The notes beneath the pieces were generated by a model. It did no database searches, had not been told where the DNA came from, and saw only the letters and a program-made list of their open reading frames with translations. The translations under genes were made by a program, and so were the position numbers. Of a stretch of 8,344 bases of DNA, positions 1 through 6,192 are shown piece after piece. The DNA is from Thermodesulfatator sp. (GTDB taxonomy: Bacteria; Desulfobacterota; Thermodesulfobacteria; Thermodesulfobacteriales; Thermodesulfobacteriaceae): NCBI GenBank assembly GCA_027036915.1, contig JALWCD010000157.1, positions 1-8,344 on the forward strand. The letters run 5' to 3'. How positions within the stretch are numbered: position 1 is the stretch's first letter; every line of letters begins with the position of its first letter.

Positions 1-585
1 CCCCACCCCCTCCGGAAGATCCCGCCGGATAAAGATTCCGCCCAGGGGAAGGGGAAGGCCGGTCTCCTCTTCCCACCATTTTCCCAGGTCAAGGACTAGA
101 TGAAGCCCGTATTTCCGGTAAACGAAACGGCCTTCATGGATAATGACCCCCGCCCCGGCGGCTCCGGCCGCCAGAGCCGGAAGAATCTGGTCGTAGGGCA
201 CGAAGTGTTTGTTTTGCGCCTCAGGGAAGGCCAGGCGAAAAAGGAGATGGGCCGTGGTGTGTTCCCCGGGAAGAAGGACCCTGAGGCCGGGAATTTCGGA
301 GGGTCCGCAGGGGTTTTGGGCCACAAGAAGGGGGCCGCAGCCCCGCCCGAGCGCCGCTCCCACGGGAAAGACAGCGTAGCGCCCGTAGATCTCGGGAAGG
401 AGGGCAAAGGAAAGTTTGATCACCGGAATCTCTCCCGATAGGGCCAGACGGTTCAGGGTCTCGATGTCCTCGAAAATAAATTCCGTCTCCCAGGGGAGCC
501 TTATCCAGCCCAGGACCAGGGGCCCGAAAAGGAAGGTGTCGTTAGGGCAGGGGGAGAGGGCTATTTGAAGTTTTTCGAAAGCCAA
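1..585 (-). CDS. mqnD: 1,4-dihydroxy-6-naphthoate synthase MqnD, 3' end outside window
   Basis: MqnD cleaves cyclic dehypoxanthine futalosine to 1,4-dihydroxy-6-naphthoate in the futalosine route to menaquinone; it is a cytoplasmic periplasmic-binding-protein-like enzyme. The open frame gives 195 residues; the family is usually about 270-280, so the C-terminal third lies beyond position 1. Family signatures seen: SPCPNDTFLF (residues 11-20), GAALGRGCGPLL (76-87), PGEHTTAHLL (106-115), an IHEGRF segment (149-154, His150 at the place of the proposed catalytic His) and a DLGKWWEEETGLPLPLGG stretch (166-183). I chose TTG at 585-583 as start because AAGGAGG (599-593) sits 7 bases upstream and the SPCPNDTF motif follows at the usual distance; no ATG is better placed. 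The gene overlaps the end of mqnB by 25 bases, so translation is probably coupled. Identity is secure, the exact start slightly less so. Confidence 0.93.
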   Translation of the reverse strand, partial: MAFEKLQIALSPCPNDTFLFGPLVLGWIRLPWETEFIFEDIETLNRLALSGEIPVIKLSFALLPEIYGRYAVFPVGAALGRGCGPLLVAQNPCGPSEIPGLRVLLPGEHTTAHLLFRLAFPEAQNKHFVPYDQILPALAAGAAGAGVIIHEGRFVYRKYGLHLVLDLGKWWEEETGLPLPLGGIFIRRDLPEGVG

Positions 586-1178
586 AGCAGGGCCTCCTTG
601 AGGCTTGAGAGGGCTTTTTCCGTCTCCCAGGGATCTTCCGGCCTCTCAAGAAGATTGCTTACGGCCCGAATTTCCACCAGGGGGATGCCCAGCCTCCGGG
701 CGGCCCGGGCCACGGCGAAACCCTCCATGTTTTCCGCCAGAGCCTGGTGGCGGCGCTGAAGAAGACGGCCCCGATAGGGGTCCCGGGTGGCGCAACAAAC
801 CGTAACCATCGGCCCGGCTTCAAAAGGCAATCCCCTTTCCTCAAGGAGATTTAAGGCCCGCTCAAGCCAGGGACTTCCCAGGTGGACCCGGTTTGTCACC
901 GGAAGGTGCTTTCCGAAAACACCGAGGTGCCCGGGAAAACAGAGGGCCAGATCCCCGAAGATCTCCTCGGTGGCCACCACCAGGTCCCCGGGGGAAAGGC
1001 CGGTTTCCGGGTAGGCCCCGGCTATGCCCGAAAGAAAGACCACCGGCGGACGGACCTCGCTAAGGATCTCCAGGGCCGAAAGCGCGGCCTCGACCGGGCC
1101 GAACCCTATCACCCGCAGGTCAAAGGCAAGTCCCTTTAGAGGCTCGGCCTCAAGCTCCGTGGGCACCAGAACTAACAT
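561..1178 (-). CDS. mqnB: Futalosine hydrolase MqnB
   Basis: MqnB removes hypoxanthine from futalosine to give dehypoxanthine futalosine, a step just upstream of MqnC/MqnD in menaquinone synthesis. The 205-residue protein belongs to the purine nucleoside phosphorylase/MTA-SAH nucleosidase fold: an N-terminal PTELEAEPL segment (6-14), the glycine-rich loop SGIAGAYPETG (50-60), ENMEG (149-153, ribose-binding Met-Glu) and EIRAVSN (169-175). Position 175 is Asn where MTA/SAH nucleosidases have a catalytic Asp; as I recall this Asn is usual in futalosine hydrolases and supports the call over mtnN. The mqnD neighbour confirms the pathway. The ATG at 1178 overlaps the end of ymdB by 7 bases, with AGGAAAGAGG immediately upstream inside ymdB. 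Length is normal for the family (about 200-230). Confidence 0.92.
   Translation of the reverse strand: MLVLVPTELEAEPLKGLAFDLRVIGFGPVEAALSALEILSEVRPPVVFLSGIAGAYPETGLSPGDLVVATEEIFGDLALCFPGHLGVFGKHLPVTNRVHLGSPWLERALNLLEERGLPFEAGPMVTVCCATRDPYRGRLLQRRHQALAENMEGFAVARAARRLGIPLVEIRAVSNLLERPEDPWETEKALSSLKEALLWLSKNFK
593..599 (-). promoter_or_regulatory. Shine-Dalgarno of mqnD
   Basis: AAGGAGG lies inside the end of mqnB, 7 bases before the TTG codon at 585-583. It decides the non-ATG start of mqnD. Confidence 0.7.
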
Positions 1179-1951
1179 TCCTCTTTCCTGAAACGTTCAA
1201 TCCTTAAAGCCCTCCCGCTTTCCTCATCAAGCTCAAGAAAAACCCCTTCGAGTTTTACCGGACCCTTCTTCGGTACCTCAAGCCTTCTGGGGACCTGGGT
1301 GAGGTACATTTCAAGGGCCTGGGAAAGGCTCATCCCGATCACTCCGTCGCGCAGACCGCACATACCCACGTCCGAGATATAGGCCGTGCCCCCGGGCAGG
1401 ACTCTTTCGTCGGCGGTCTGTACGTGGGTGTGGGTGCCGAGGAGGGCCGAGACCTTTCCGTCAAGATACCAGGAAAGGGCGATCTTTTCCGAGGTGGCCT
1501 CGGCGTGAAAGTCGACGAGGATGCAGGGGGTTTCCGGTCTGAGCTTCTCGGCCAGGGCCTCCGCAGTGCGGAAAGGACAGAGCAGCGGACGCATGAAGAC
1601 CCTGCCTTCGAGGTTGATGACCGCAAGCCGCTTTCCGTTCTTCTCAAGGAGGGCCCAGCCCCGGCCCGGGGCCCCCTCCGGGTAATTTGCCGGCCGCAGG
1701 ACCCTTTCGGCCCGGGCCAGATGGGGCAGAAACTCCCTTTTCCAGACGTGATTGCCTGTGGTGAGAAGGTCGAGACCCAGCTCGAAAAGCTCCTCCGCGA
1801 TCTTCTGGGTCAAACCGTATCCCCCGGCGGCGTTTTCGGCGTTGGCCAGAGTGAAATCCGGCCGGTATGTCCGCAGGAGTTCTGGCAGGAAGATCCGGAG
1901 GGCGCGCCGGCCGGGATTGCCCACGATGTCTCCCAGAAAAAGGATCCTCAT
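1172..1951 (-). CDS. ymdB: YmdB-family metallophosphoesterase (TIGR00282)
   Basis: This 259-residue protein is a binuclear metallophosphoesterase of the YmdB/TIGR00282 family. In Bacillus subtilis YmdB hydrolyses 2',3'-cyclic nucleotides and influences RNase Y activity, biofilm and motility choices; that role is carried over here by homology only. Metal ligands and motifs: [14 protein letters not shown] (5-18, Asp8), [12 protein letters not shown] (37-48, Glu39/Asn40), TTGNHVW (64-70, Asn67/His68), [11 protein letters not shown] (146-156, His149) and [12 protein letters not shown] (171-182, His174/His176), followed by the family stretch [17 protein letters not shown] (191-207). All the expected ligands are present, so it should be active. 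Its ATG overlaps the rny stop as ATGA (1951-1948), with GGAG 9 bases upstream. Tight rny-ymdB coupling is found widely in bacteria and strengthens both calls. Confidence 0.95.
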   Translation of the reverse strand: MRILFLGDIVGNPGRRALRIFLPELLRTYRPDFTLANAENAAGGYGLTQKIAEELFELGLDLLTTGNHVWKREFLPHLARAERVLRPANYPEGAPGRGWALLEKNGKRLAVINLEGRVFMRPLLCPFRTAEALAEKLRPETPCILVDFHAEATSEKIALSWYLDGKVSALLGTHTHVQTADERVLPGGTAYISDVGMCGLRDGVIGMSLSQALEMYLTQVPRRLEVPKKGPVKLEGVFLELDEESGRALRIERFRKEEC

Positions 1952-3510
1952 TTGGCGTACTCCACGGCCCGGGTCTCGCGCACCACGGTGACCTTGATGA
2001 CCCCGGGAAACTTCATGTCTTCTTCGATCTTGCGGGCGATGTCCCGGGCGAGCATCACCGCCTCCTCGTCCGAGACCTTACCGCTGTCCACGATGACCCG
2101 TACCTCACGGCCGGCCTGAATGGCATAGGCCTTCTGCACCCCGTTGAAGGAATAGGCGATGTTTTCCAGATCCTGGAGACGTTTGATATAGGTTTCGAGG
2201 AGCTCCCGTCGGGCCCCGGGGCGGGCCCCGGAGACGGCGTCCGCGGCCTGCACCAGGATGGCGAGCACCGACTGGGCCGGCACGTCCTCGTGGTGGGCGG
2301 CGATGGCGTTTACGATCTCCTCGTCCTCCCCATACTTGCGGGCCAGATCCGCACCGATGAGGGCGTGCGGCCCCTCCTGCTCAAAGTCCACGGCCTTTCC
2401 GATATCATGCAAAAGTCCGGCCCGCTTGGCCTTCTTCACATCCAGTCCCAGTTCCCCGGCCATGACCCCGCAGATGAAAGCCACCTCTATGGAGTGCTGG
2501 AGCACGTTCTGAGTGTAGCTGGTGCGGTATTTGAGTTTTCCGAGGAGCTTGATCAGTTCGGGATGAAGTCCGTAGACTCCCACGTCGAAGGCCGCTTTCT
2601 CACCGGTCTCCTTGATGGTGGTCTCCATCTCTTCTTCCACCTTTTTGACCACCTCCTCGATGCGGGCCGGGTGGATACGGCCGTCGGCCACCAGCCTTTC
2701 CATGGCCAGCCGGGCGATCTCGCGCCGGATGGGGTTGAAACAGGAGAGGACCACCACCTCGGGGGTGTCGTCGATGAGCACCGTGACCCCGGTGGCGGCC
2801 TCAAAGGCCCGAATGTTTCGGCCCTCCCGCCCGATAATCCGGCCCTTCATCTCGTCGCTGGGAAGCGGCACCACGGAAACCGTCTTTTCGGTCACGAACT
2901 CCGCCGCACAGCGCGAGATGGCCAGAGCCAGGATCTCCTGAGCCTTGCGCTTGGCTTCCTCCTTGGTTTCGGCCTCGATCCGCATGAGAACCCGGGCTGC
3001 CTCCTCCCGGGCCTGCTCCTCCACCCGGGAGAGCAGAAGCTCCCGGGCCTCCTCCTCGCTCATGTGGGCCACTTCCTCCAGGCGTTTCTTCTCTTCCTGA
3101 ATAAGGTTCTGCAGTTCCTCCTGGCGTCGGGCAAGCTCCTCACGGGTCCGGTCTATCTCCGTCCGTTTGGCCTGAAGATCTTTTTCGAGTTCCCGTAGGG
3201 CTTCCTCCCGCTGGGCGAGCGCGGCTTCTTTTTGAGAAATCCTGGCCGCCTGGGCTTCCAGTTCCCGGAGTTTCTGACGGTGGGCTTCCTCCAGCTTTTC
3301 TTTGCTTTTGAGGACCTCCTCCTTGGCCCGGATGCGGGCCTCCTGGGTGATGGTCTCGGCCTCTCGCCGCGCCCGTTCCAGGATCAAACGGGCTTCTTCC
3401 TCCGCACGCCGTCTTTCCTCGAATTCCTCCTTCTTACGGAGCCGGTAAGCTACAATGAACCCCGCTCCCGCCCCCACCACCAGGGCTAACAGTGCTACCA
3501 CGACTTCCAT
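1948..3510 (-). CDS. rny: Ribonuclease Y
   Basis: RNase Y is a membrane-anchored endoribonuclease that starts mRNA decay. The 520-residue protein has the full family layout and normal length: one N-terminal membrane helix (about 2-23), a long Glu/Arg/Lys-rich coiled coil (about 25-200), a KH RNA-binding domain (about 210-275) with its [10 protein letters not shown] loop (223-232), and an HD phosphohydrolase domain (about 336-430) with LQHS (His339), LLHDIGK (His368-Asp369), AHHEDV (His406/His407) and [16 protein letters not shown] (421-436). ATG at 3510 is fixed by GGGGAGGT (3524-3517) 6 bases upstream and by the membrane helix starting at residue 2. It lies directly downstream of the 6S RNA gene and is coupled to ymdB by an ATGA overlap. 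Presence of RNase Y suggests a decay machinery not centred on RNase E (inference). Confidence 0.98.
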   Translation of the reverse strand: MEVVVALLALVVGAGAGFIVAYRLRKKEEFEERRRAEEEARLILERARREAETITQEARIRAKEEVLKSKEKLEEAHRQKLRELEAQAARISQKEAALAQREEALRELEKDLQAKRTEIDRTREELARRQEELQNLIQEEKKRLEEVAHMSEEEARELLLSRVEEQAREEAARVLMRIEAETKEEAKRKAQEILALAISRCAAEFVTEKTVSVVPLPSDEMKGRIIGREGRNIRAFEAATGVTVLIDDTPEVVVLSCFNPIRREIARLAMERLVADGRIHPARIEEVVKKVEEEMETTIKETGEKAAFDVGVYGLHPELIKLLGKLKYRTSYTQNVLQHSIEVAFICGVMAGELGLDVKKAKRAGLLHDIGKAVDFEQEGPHALIGADLARKYGEDEEIVNAIAAHHEDVPAQSVLAILVQAADAVSGARPGARRELLETYIKRLQDLENIAYSFNGVQKAYAIQAGREVRVIVDSGKVSDEEAVMLARDIARKIEEDMKFPGVIKVTVVRETRAVEYAK

Positions 3511-3576
3511 TTCAGGACCTCCCCAGCTCTATATTTTTCCGCAGGGGAGGGAGAGGAGGGGACCATCTGAAAAGGG

Positions 3577-3756
3577 GCCCGGGGTGCCGTGTCAGCCGGC
3601 CCGCTTCGAGGACCGAAGTCCTACCATAGGGGGTCGTCCGCCCCTTCGGCTTCCCCGGCTGTCAGGGCCGGGGCCTGCACCAGAGCGGAGAGGACCCCCT
3701 CGCGGGCACGGGTGTTGCCTCGGCGGGCTTTTTGGCCGATCACGCACACCCCAGGC
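3577..3756 (-). ncRNA. ssrS: 6S RNA
   Basis: 6S RNA mimics an open promoter and sequesters the housekeeping sigma-factor RNA polymerase. Read by hand on the minus strand, the roughly 180 nt fold as a 6S rod. Closing stem: GCCTGGGGTG (3756-3747) pairs with CACCCCGGGC (3586-3577), continued by CGTG/CACG and TCGGCC/GGCCGG. The 5' side of the central bubble is about 34 nt; the 3' side carries the small hairpin GGACTTCGGTCC, matching the one on the 3' bubble side of E. coli 6S. Upper stem: GGGGGTC/GACCCCC, TCCGC/GCGGA, and an apical CCCCGGC/GCCGGGG hairpin. The stretch GGGGAAGCC...GCGGACGACCCCC resembles E. coli CGAGAAGCC...GCGACGACACAUUC. Size is close to E. coli (184 nt), and zapA lies next to ssrS in E. 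coli too. Ends are inferred from pairing; a TTTT run (3573-3570) follows. The 5' strand overlaps the end of zapA. Confidence 0.85.
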
Positions 3757-4036
3757 ATTTCAGTTCCCTCTCGATGGCTTCACTCAACCTAATAGCTTCT
3801 CTCCCAATCTTCTCCGAAAGGAGCCTGTGCTCCCGCTTGATTCGAACCAGTTCCGCCGTGATCTCAAGCAGGAGCACCACCGCCTGTTTTAAAGGCGAAA
3901 GCTCGCGCCGACCTTTCAGTCTTCTTTTTTTTTCCTCTAAATATTCCAAAATCTCTTCTATTTCTTCTTCCGGGAGATCCGCCCGGAAGGTAAAACGGTT
4001 GCCCGCAAACTCAAACTCTATAAGCCTTGCGGCCAA
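3740..4036 (-). CDS. zapA: Cell division protein ZapA
   Basis: ZapA binds FtsZ and promotes bundling of the Z-ring at midcell. The 98-residue product has the family's two parts: an N-terminal globular region with the typical start 'IEFEFAGNRFTFRADLPEEE' (about 6-25) and a long C-terminal helix (about 27-92) that forms the coiled-coil dimer or tetramer. Length is normal. The start is TTG at 4036-4034: it is the first start codon after an in-frame stop and has AAGGAGG (4053-4047) 10 bases upstream, inside zapB. The upstream zapB-like gene is in the same frame, separated by TAA and one GGC codon. The last codons (CLGCA plus stop) overlap the 5' strand of the 6S RNA closing stem. Family call rests on length, profile and context rather than a strict motif. 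Confidence 0.85.
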   Translation of the reverse strand: MAARLIEFEFAGNRFTFRADLPEEEIEEILEYLEEKKRRLKGRRELSPLKQAVVLLLEITAELVRIKREHRLLSEKIGREAIRLSEAIERELKCLGCA

Positions 4037-4039
4037 GCC

Positions 4040-4300
4040 TTAAGCGCCTCCTTCGGAGAATTGGGAGAGCCTTTCTATGAGGCTGCCAATCCTTTCCTTG
4101 ATGGCCCTCCTTTCTTCCTCCCTGCGGTTAAGCTCTTCCTTAAGCCGAGAGACCTCGGCCTCTTTTTCCTGTAGTTTTAAAAGGAGTTCCTCCCTTTCGG
4201 CTTTAAGCCGCCCCAGGGCCTGCAGAAGCTTCTCAATTTTTTCTTCCAGAACATGAAGATCCTGTACATCTATTTGAGGATTCTGCACATCCATTTCCAT
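4040..4300 (-). CDS. zapB: ZapB-like coiled-coil cell division protein
   Basis: An 86-residue protein that is almost entirely one coiled coil (about residues 15-80), rich in Leu, Glu, Lys and Arg in heptad spacing, with a short polar N-terminus. This matches the size and character of ZapB, the ZapA-interacting coiled coil that links the Z-ring to other midcell components. The call rests on the adjacent zapA and the shape of the protein; coiled coils carry little unique signature, so it could be a functional analogue rather than an orthologue. The ATG at 4300 has AAGGAGG (4313-4307) 6 bases upstream. It ends in the same reading frame as zapA, with a single TAA and one codon between them. Confidence 0.7.
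   Translation of the reverse strand: MEMDVQNPQIDVQDLHVLEEKIEKLLQALGRLKAEREELLLKLQEKEAEVSRLKEELNRREEERRAIKERIGSLIERLSQFSEGGA
4047..4053 (-). promoter_or_regulatory. Shine-Dalgarno of zapA
   Basis: AAGGAGG near the end of the zapB-like gene lies 10 bases before the TTG codon at 4036-4034 and supports that non-ATG start. No ATG or GTG lies near it in frame. Confidence 0.6.
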
Positions 4301-4319
4301 CTCGCCCCTCCTTCTATGA

Positions 4320-4350
4320 CAAGCTTATGAGGGTTTGGGGCATCGGTCAA
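4320..4350 (-). promoter_or_regulatory. Possible promoter for zapB-zapA-6S RNA
   Basis: TTGACC (4350-4345) overlaps the stop codon of the upstream DUF4139 gene. It is followed by CATAAG (4329-4324, spacer 15) or TAAGCT (4327-4322, spacer 17). The -35 matches the sigma70 consensus in 5 of 6 bases but the -10 is weak. It would give the division genes and 6S RNA a transcript separate from the DUF4139 gene. Confidence 0.25.
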
Positions 4351-5789
4351 GGGGCCGGTCGTTCGATCACGGCCTCCAGAAAAATCCGCAGGGGCCGAGC
4401 CGGGAGGAGCTCCAGACGCCAGGTGGCCCGGCCCTCGGGGGAAAGCTCGTCCCAGGGAGGATCCGCACTGATCGAGACCCGTACTTCCTCTTTGCGGCTT
4501 ACCGGAAGCCTCTCGTAAACCGTAAGGGGCATCCTTTCCGAATGGGCACTCTTTATCTCTATTTCCCAGCGCAGGGTGCGTCTCAGACGTTTTTTCACCA
4601 CTCCCACCCGTTCCTCGTAATCCCGCAGGATCCTCCGGCTGACCTCCACCCAGGGATCCTCGGAGAGATAAAGATTTAGCCGGCGCCCGGGCCTTAAGTC
4701 CGGAAGGTTTCTCTCCGGAAGCTCTCTTCCGGAAAGAAAGATCCGGGTCGGTCCTCCCGGAAGATAGACCTCCGGGTGAAGGGTTAGCGCCAGATAGGCC
4801 CGGGGCACGCTATAGGCCGGGACCTCAACCCGCACCCTGGCCGGAAATTCCCTCCGCTCAAGGACCACAAATCGGGGAACTCCCGGAGAGAGGGCCGGAA
4901 GGGAGACACGATAGAGTCTTCCCTCAGGGAGGGGTTCGGCCTGAGGAATGCCCTCGGCCTTTAAGGCCGGGGCCTTCAGGGTGAGGATCCTTACCGGGGG
5001 GAGGTCCACATACCAGGGGCTGAAGGGCGGGGGTTCATAAAGGGTCGGCCCACTTGGGCGAACCTCATAGCGAAGAGGAAGTTCCGGAAAGGGGCGGCCC
5101 AGGCGTTCGGTGAGCCATAGTCCCAGCCGAAACTCCAGCCGGGACTTCTCCGGCCAGATAAAGATCTGGCGCTCCTCCCGATGTTCAAGCCCGGAAAGGG
5201 GATAACGCAATTTCAGGGTATAGGTGGAGGGAGTTCCCTCACAGCGAAAAATCGGAAGGAAAAGGGTCTCTTCCTTTACGGAGAGCTTTTCCTCAAGGGC
5301 CGAAAGGCGCTTTTTGAGTGCGGCCCGCTTCGCCTCAAGCTCCGCCCGCCGGGCCTTTATCTCCTTAAGTTTAAGTTCCACAGTTTTGAGGGCCGAAAGG
5401 GCGTCTTTGCCGAGGTCCCGGGGACCGAGTCCCATAAGCCATTTTTCTTCCAGGGAGAGTATCTCATCTTCTTTGGAGATTTCCGAAAGTTCGGCCTTTG
5501 TCCGACGGATCTCCTCGGCCACCGGCCCCCCGGGGCTCGTAAAGCCCTGCGGGATAAGACTCACCAGACAGCCCGGGGAGGCCTCAAGCACCGCCACCTT
5601 TCCGGGATCAAGGCGCCCGGGAAGAGAAACGCTTGCCCCCCGGCGAACCTCCCTCTCGGAAAGGATGAACTCTTCGGTGAGATGGCTCCCTTCCGGAGTA
5701 ATGGAAAGCTCAAGGGCCCGGCGCGTTAAGGCCCGGGCCTCGACCCCTATAAGCAAAAGTAAGAGCCACAAAAGAATAAACCTTCTCAT
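4347..5789 (-). CDS. Secreted DUF4139-domain protein with internal coiled coil
   Basis: The 480-residue protein starts with a signal peptide (MRRF, then a Leu-rich core at 6-14, probable cleavage near ARA at 18-20), so it should be exported across the inner membrane. Residues about 90-172 form a charged coiled coil flanked by beta-rich segments, the usual layout of DUF4140/DUF4139 proteins. The C-terminal part (about 325-478) matches DUF4139: VPRAYLAL (328-335), PGRRLNLYLSEDPWVEV (367-383), WEIEIKSAHSERMPLTVYERLPVSRKEEV (408-436) and a final Trp/Leu-rich strand pair. Cys74 and Cys183 flank the coiled coil and could form a disulfide (inference). The molecular function of this family is not established. 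It lies 46 bases upstream of zapB. ATG at 5789 is preceded by AAGGAAGAAG. Family call is good, role unknown. Confidence 0.8.
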   Translation of the reverse strand: MRRFILLWLLLLLIGVEARALTRRALELSITPEGSHLTEEFILSEREVRRGASVSLPGRLDPGKVAVLEASPGCLVSLIPQGFTSPGGPVAEEIRRTKAELSEISKEDEILSLEEKWLMGLGPRDLGKDALSALKTVELKLKEIKARRAELEAKRAALKKRLSALEEKLSVKEETLFLPIFRCEGTPSTYTLKLRYPLSGLEHREERQIFIWPEKSRLEFRLGLWLTERLGRPFPELPLRYEVRPSGPTLYEPPPFSPWYVDLPPVRILTLKAPALKAEGIPQAEPLPEGRLYRVSLPALSPGVPRFVVLERREFPARVRVEVPAYSVPRAYLALTLHPEVYLPGGPTRIFLSGRELPERNLPDLRPGRRLNLYLSEDPWVEVSRRILRDYEERVGVVKKRLRRTLRWEIEIKSAHSERMPLTVYERLPVSRKEEVRVSISADPPWDELSPEGRATWRLELLPARPLRIFLEAVIERPAP

Positions 5790-5854
5790 TTTTCTTCTTC
5801 CTTAAGAAATTTCTATAAGGTTATGTTAGCATAATTTCGGAGGGAAAAGCCCTT
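5790..5854. promoter_or_regulatory. Divergent intergenic region with near-palindrome
   Basis: These 65 bases separate the two divergent gene blocks and are far more AT-rich than their surroundings, so promoters for both directions should lie here. TTATGTTAGCATAA (5821-5834) is a near-perfect palindrome (12 of 14 positions), and GAAATT (5806-5811) and AATTTC (5833-5838) form a wider inverted repeat. Both look like an operator or overlapping -10 elements (CATAAT at 5830-5835 on the plus strand; TATAGA on the minus strand). No good -35 was found for either. The plus-strand gene has GGAGG at 5839-5843, 11 bases before its ATG. Confidence 0.45.
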
Positions 5855-6130
5855 ATGGCCCGGATAAGGAAGGAGGAGGCCCTGCGCTGGCTTTCCGAAA
5901 GGCTTCCCGGGCTTGCCCCCGGGGAGTGCCTGGATTTTCTCTGCAAAAAACGCAACCGCTTAGTGCGGGTGGTGCGCACGGAGGAGGGTTTTCGTCTTGA
6001 GGAAAGGGGTTTTTTCCGGGAGGACTTCGAAGCCCAAAGGGAAAAAGAGGTTCTCAAGCTCTGCGAAAGGCTCTTTTCGCGGGAATTCCCGAGGAGCCAC
6101 ATGCTGTGGGCGCACAAGAGAAAGGCTTAA
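5855..6130 (+). CDS. Small basic protein of unknown function
   Basis: A 91-residue protein I do not recognise. It is rich in Arg, Lys and Glu, with predicted helices at about 5-17 and 55-75, a central strand-like stretch (LVRVVRTEEGFRLEERGFF, 36-54) and three cysteines (25, 30, 70), the first two as C-x4-C. There is no signal peptide or membrane segment. The ATG has GGAGG 11 bases upstream, and the amino acid composition matches the neighbouring real genes, while the opposite-strand frame gives a Ser/Arg-rich peptide typical of an antisense shadow. It is the first gene of the plus-strand block, followed by a hairpin right at its stop codon, so it may be transcribed partly on its own. Arg/Lys richness would allow nucleic-acid binding, but nothing specific shows this. 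Confidence 0.65.
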   Translation: MARIRKEEALRWLSERLPGLAPGECLDFLCKKRNRLVRVVRTEEGFRLEERGFFREDFEAQREKEVLKLCERLFSREFPRSHMLWAHKRKA

Positions 6131-6151
6131 ATTTTCGGGAAGGGAAAATTT
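6129..6151 (+). terminator. Perfect 8-bp hairpin at the stop codon of the small gene
   Basis: AAATTTTC (6129-6136) and GAAAATTT (6144-6151) form a perfect inverted repeat with a 7-base GGGAAGG loop, starting within the TAA stop codon and followed by one more T. The stem is AT-rich and the T tract short, so it would be a weak or attenuating terminator. It could equally be an operator for the promoter-like sequence just downstream. Confidence 0.4.
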
Positions 6152-6163
6152 TGCTAGTATAAG
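6152..6163 (+). promoter_or_regulatory. Possible extended -10 promoter of the coiled-coil nuclease-dut-thyX operon
   Basis: TGCTAGTAT (6152-6160) fits an extended -10 (TGn followed by a TATAAT-like hexamer), and TATAAG (6158-6163) overlaps it with 5 of 6 consensus matches. No convincing -35 is present. The site lies about 30 bases before the next start codon, directly after the hairpin. Confidence 0.35.
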
Positions 6164-6192
6164 TAGGAGAGGGCTTTTGAGAGGATTGAGTT

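Noticed and set aside
100..441. Plus- and minus-strand frames of about 100 codons near the left edge
   Set aside because: Both overlap the mqnD frame, whose family motifs run through this stretch without interruption.
1424..2119. Plus-strand open frame (231 codons) opposite ymdB and the end of rny
   Set aside because: It covers the complement of conserved metal-binding motifs of YmdB and has no plausible start region.
2211..2231. GC-only repeat with two copies of GGGCCCCGG, resembling a structured element
   Set aside because: It encodes the GARPGARRE motif that is conserved in RNase Y HD domains; codon choice explains the repeat.
1867..3198. Long plus-strand open frame (443 codons) antisense to rny and ymdB
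   Set aside because: It is the complement of strongly conserved RNase Y and YmdB coding sequence. Its product is rich in His/Gly/Leu/Asp with no domain and no ribosome site, typical of a shadow frame in GC-rich DNA.
3511..3576. Possible separate promoter for rny (ATATAGA-like sequence near 3530)
   Set aside because: No matching -35 was found at a workable distance; the sequence is better read as rny leader.
5821..6117. Minus-strand open frame (98 codons) overlapping the small basic protein
   Set aside because: It is Ser/Arg/Lys-rich with no Shine-Dalgarno sequence, while the plus-strand frame has one and a balanced composition.
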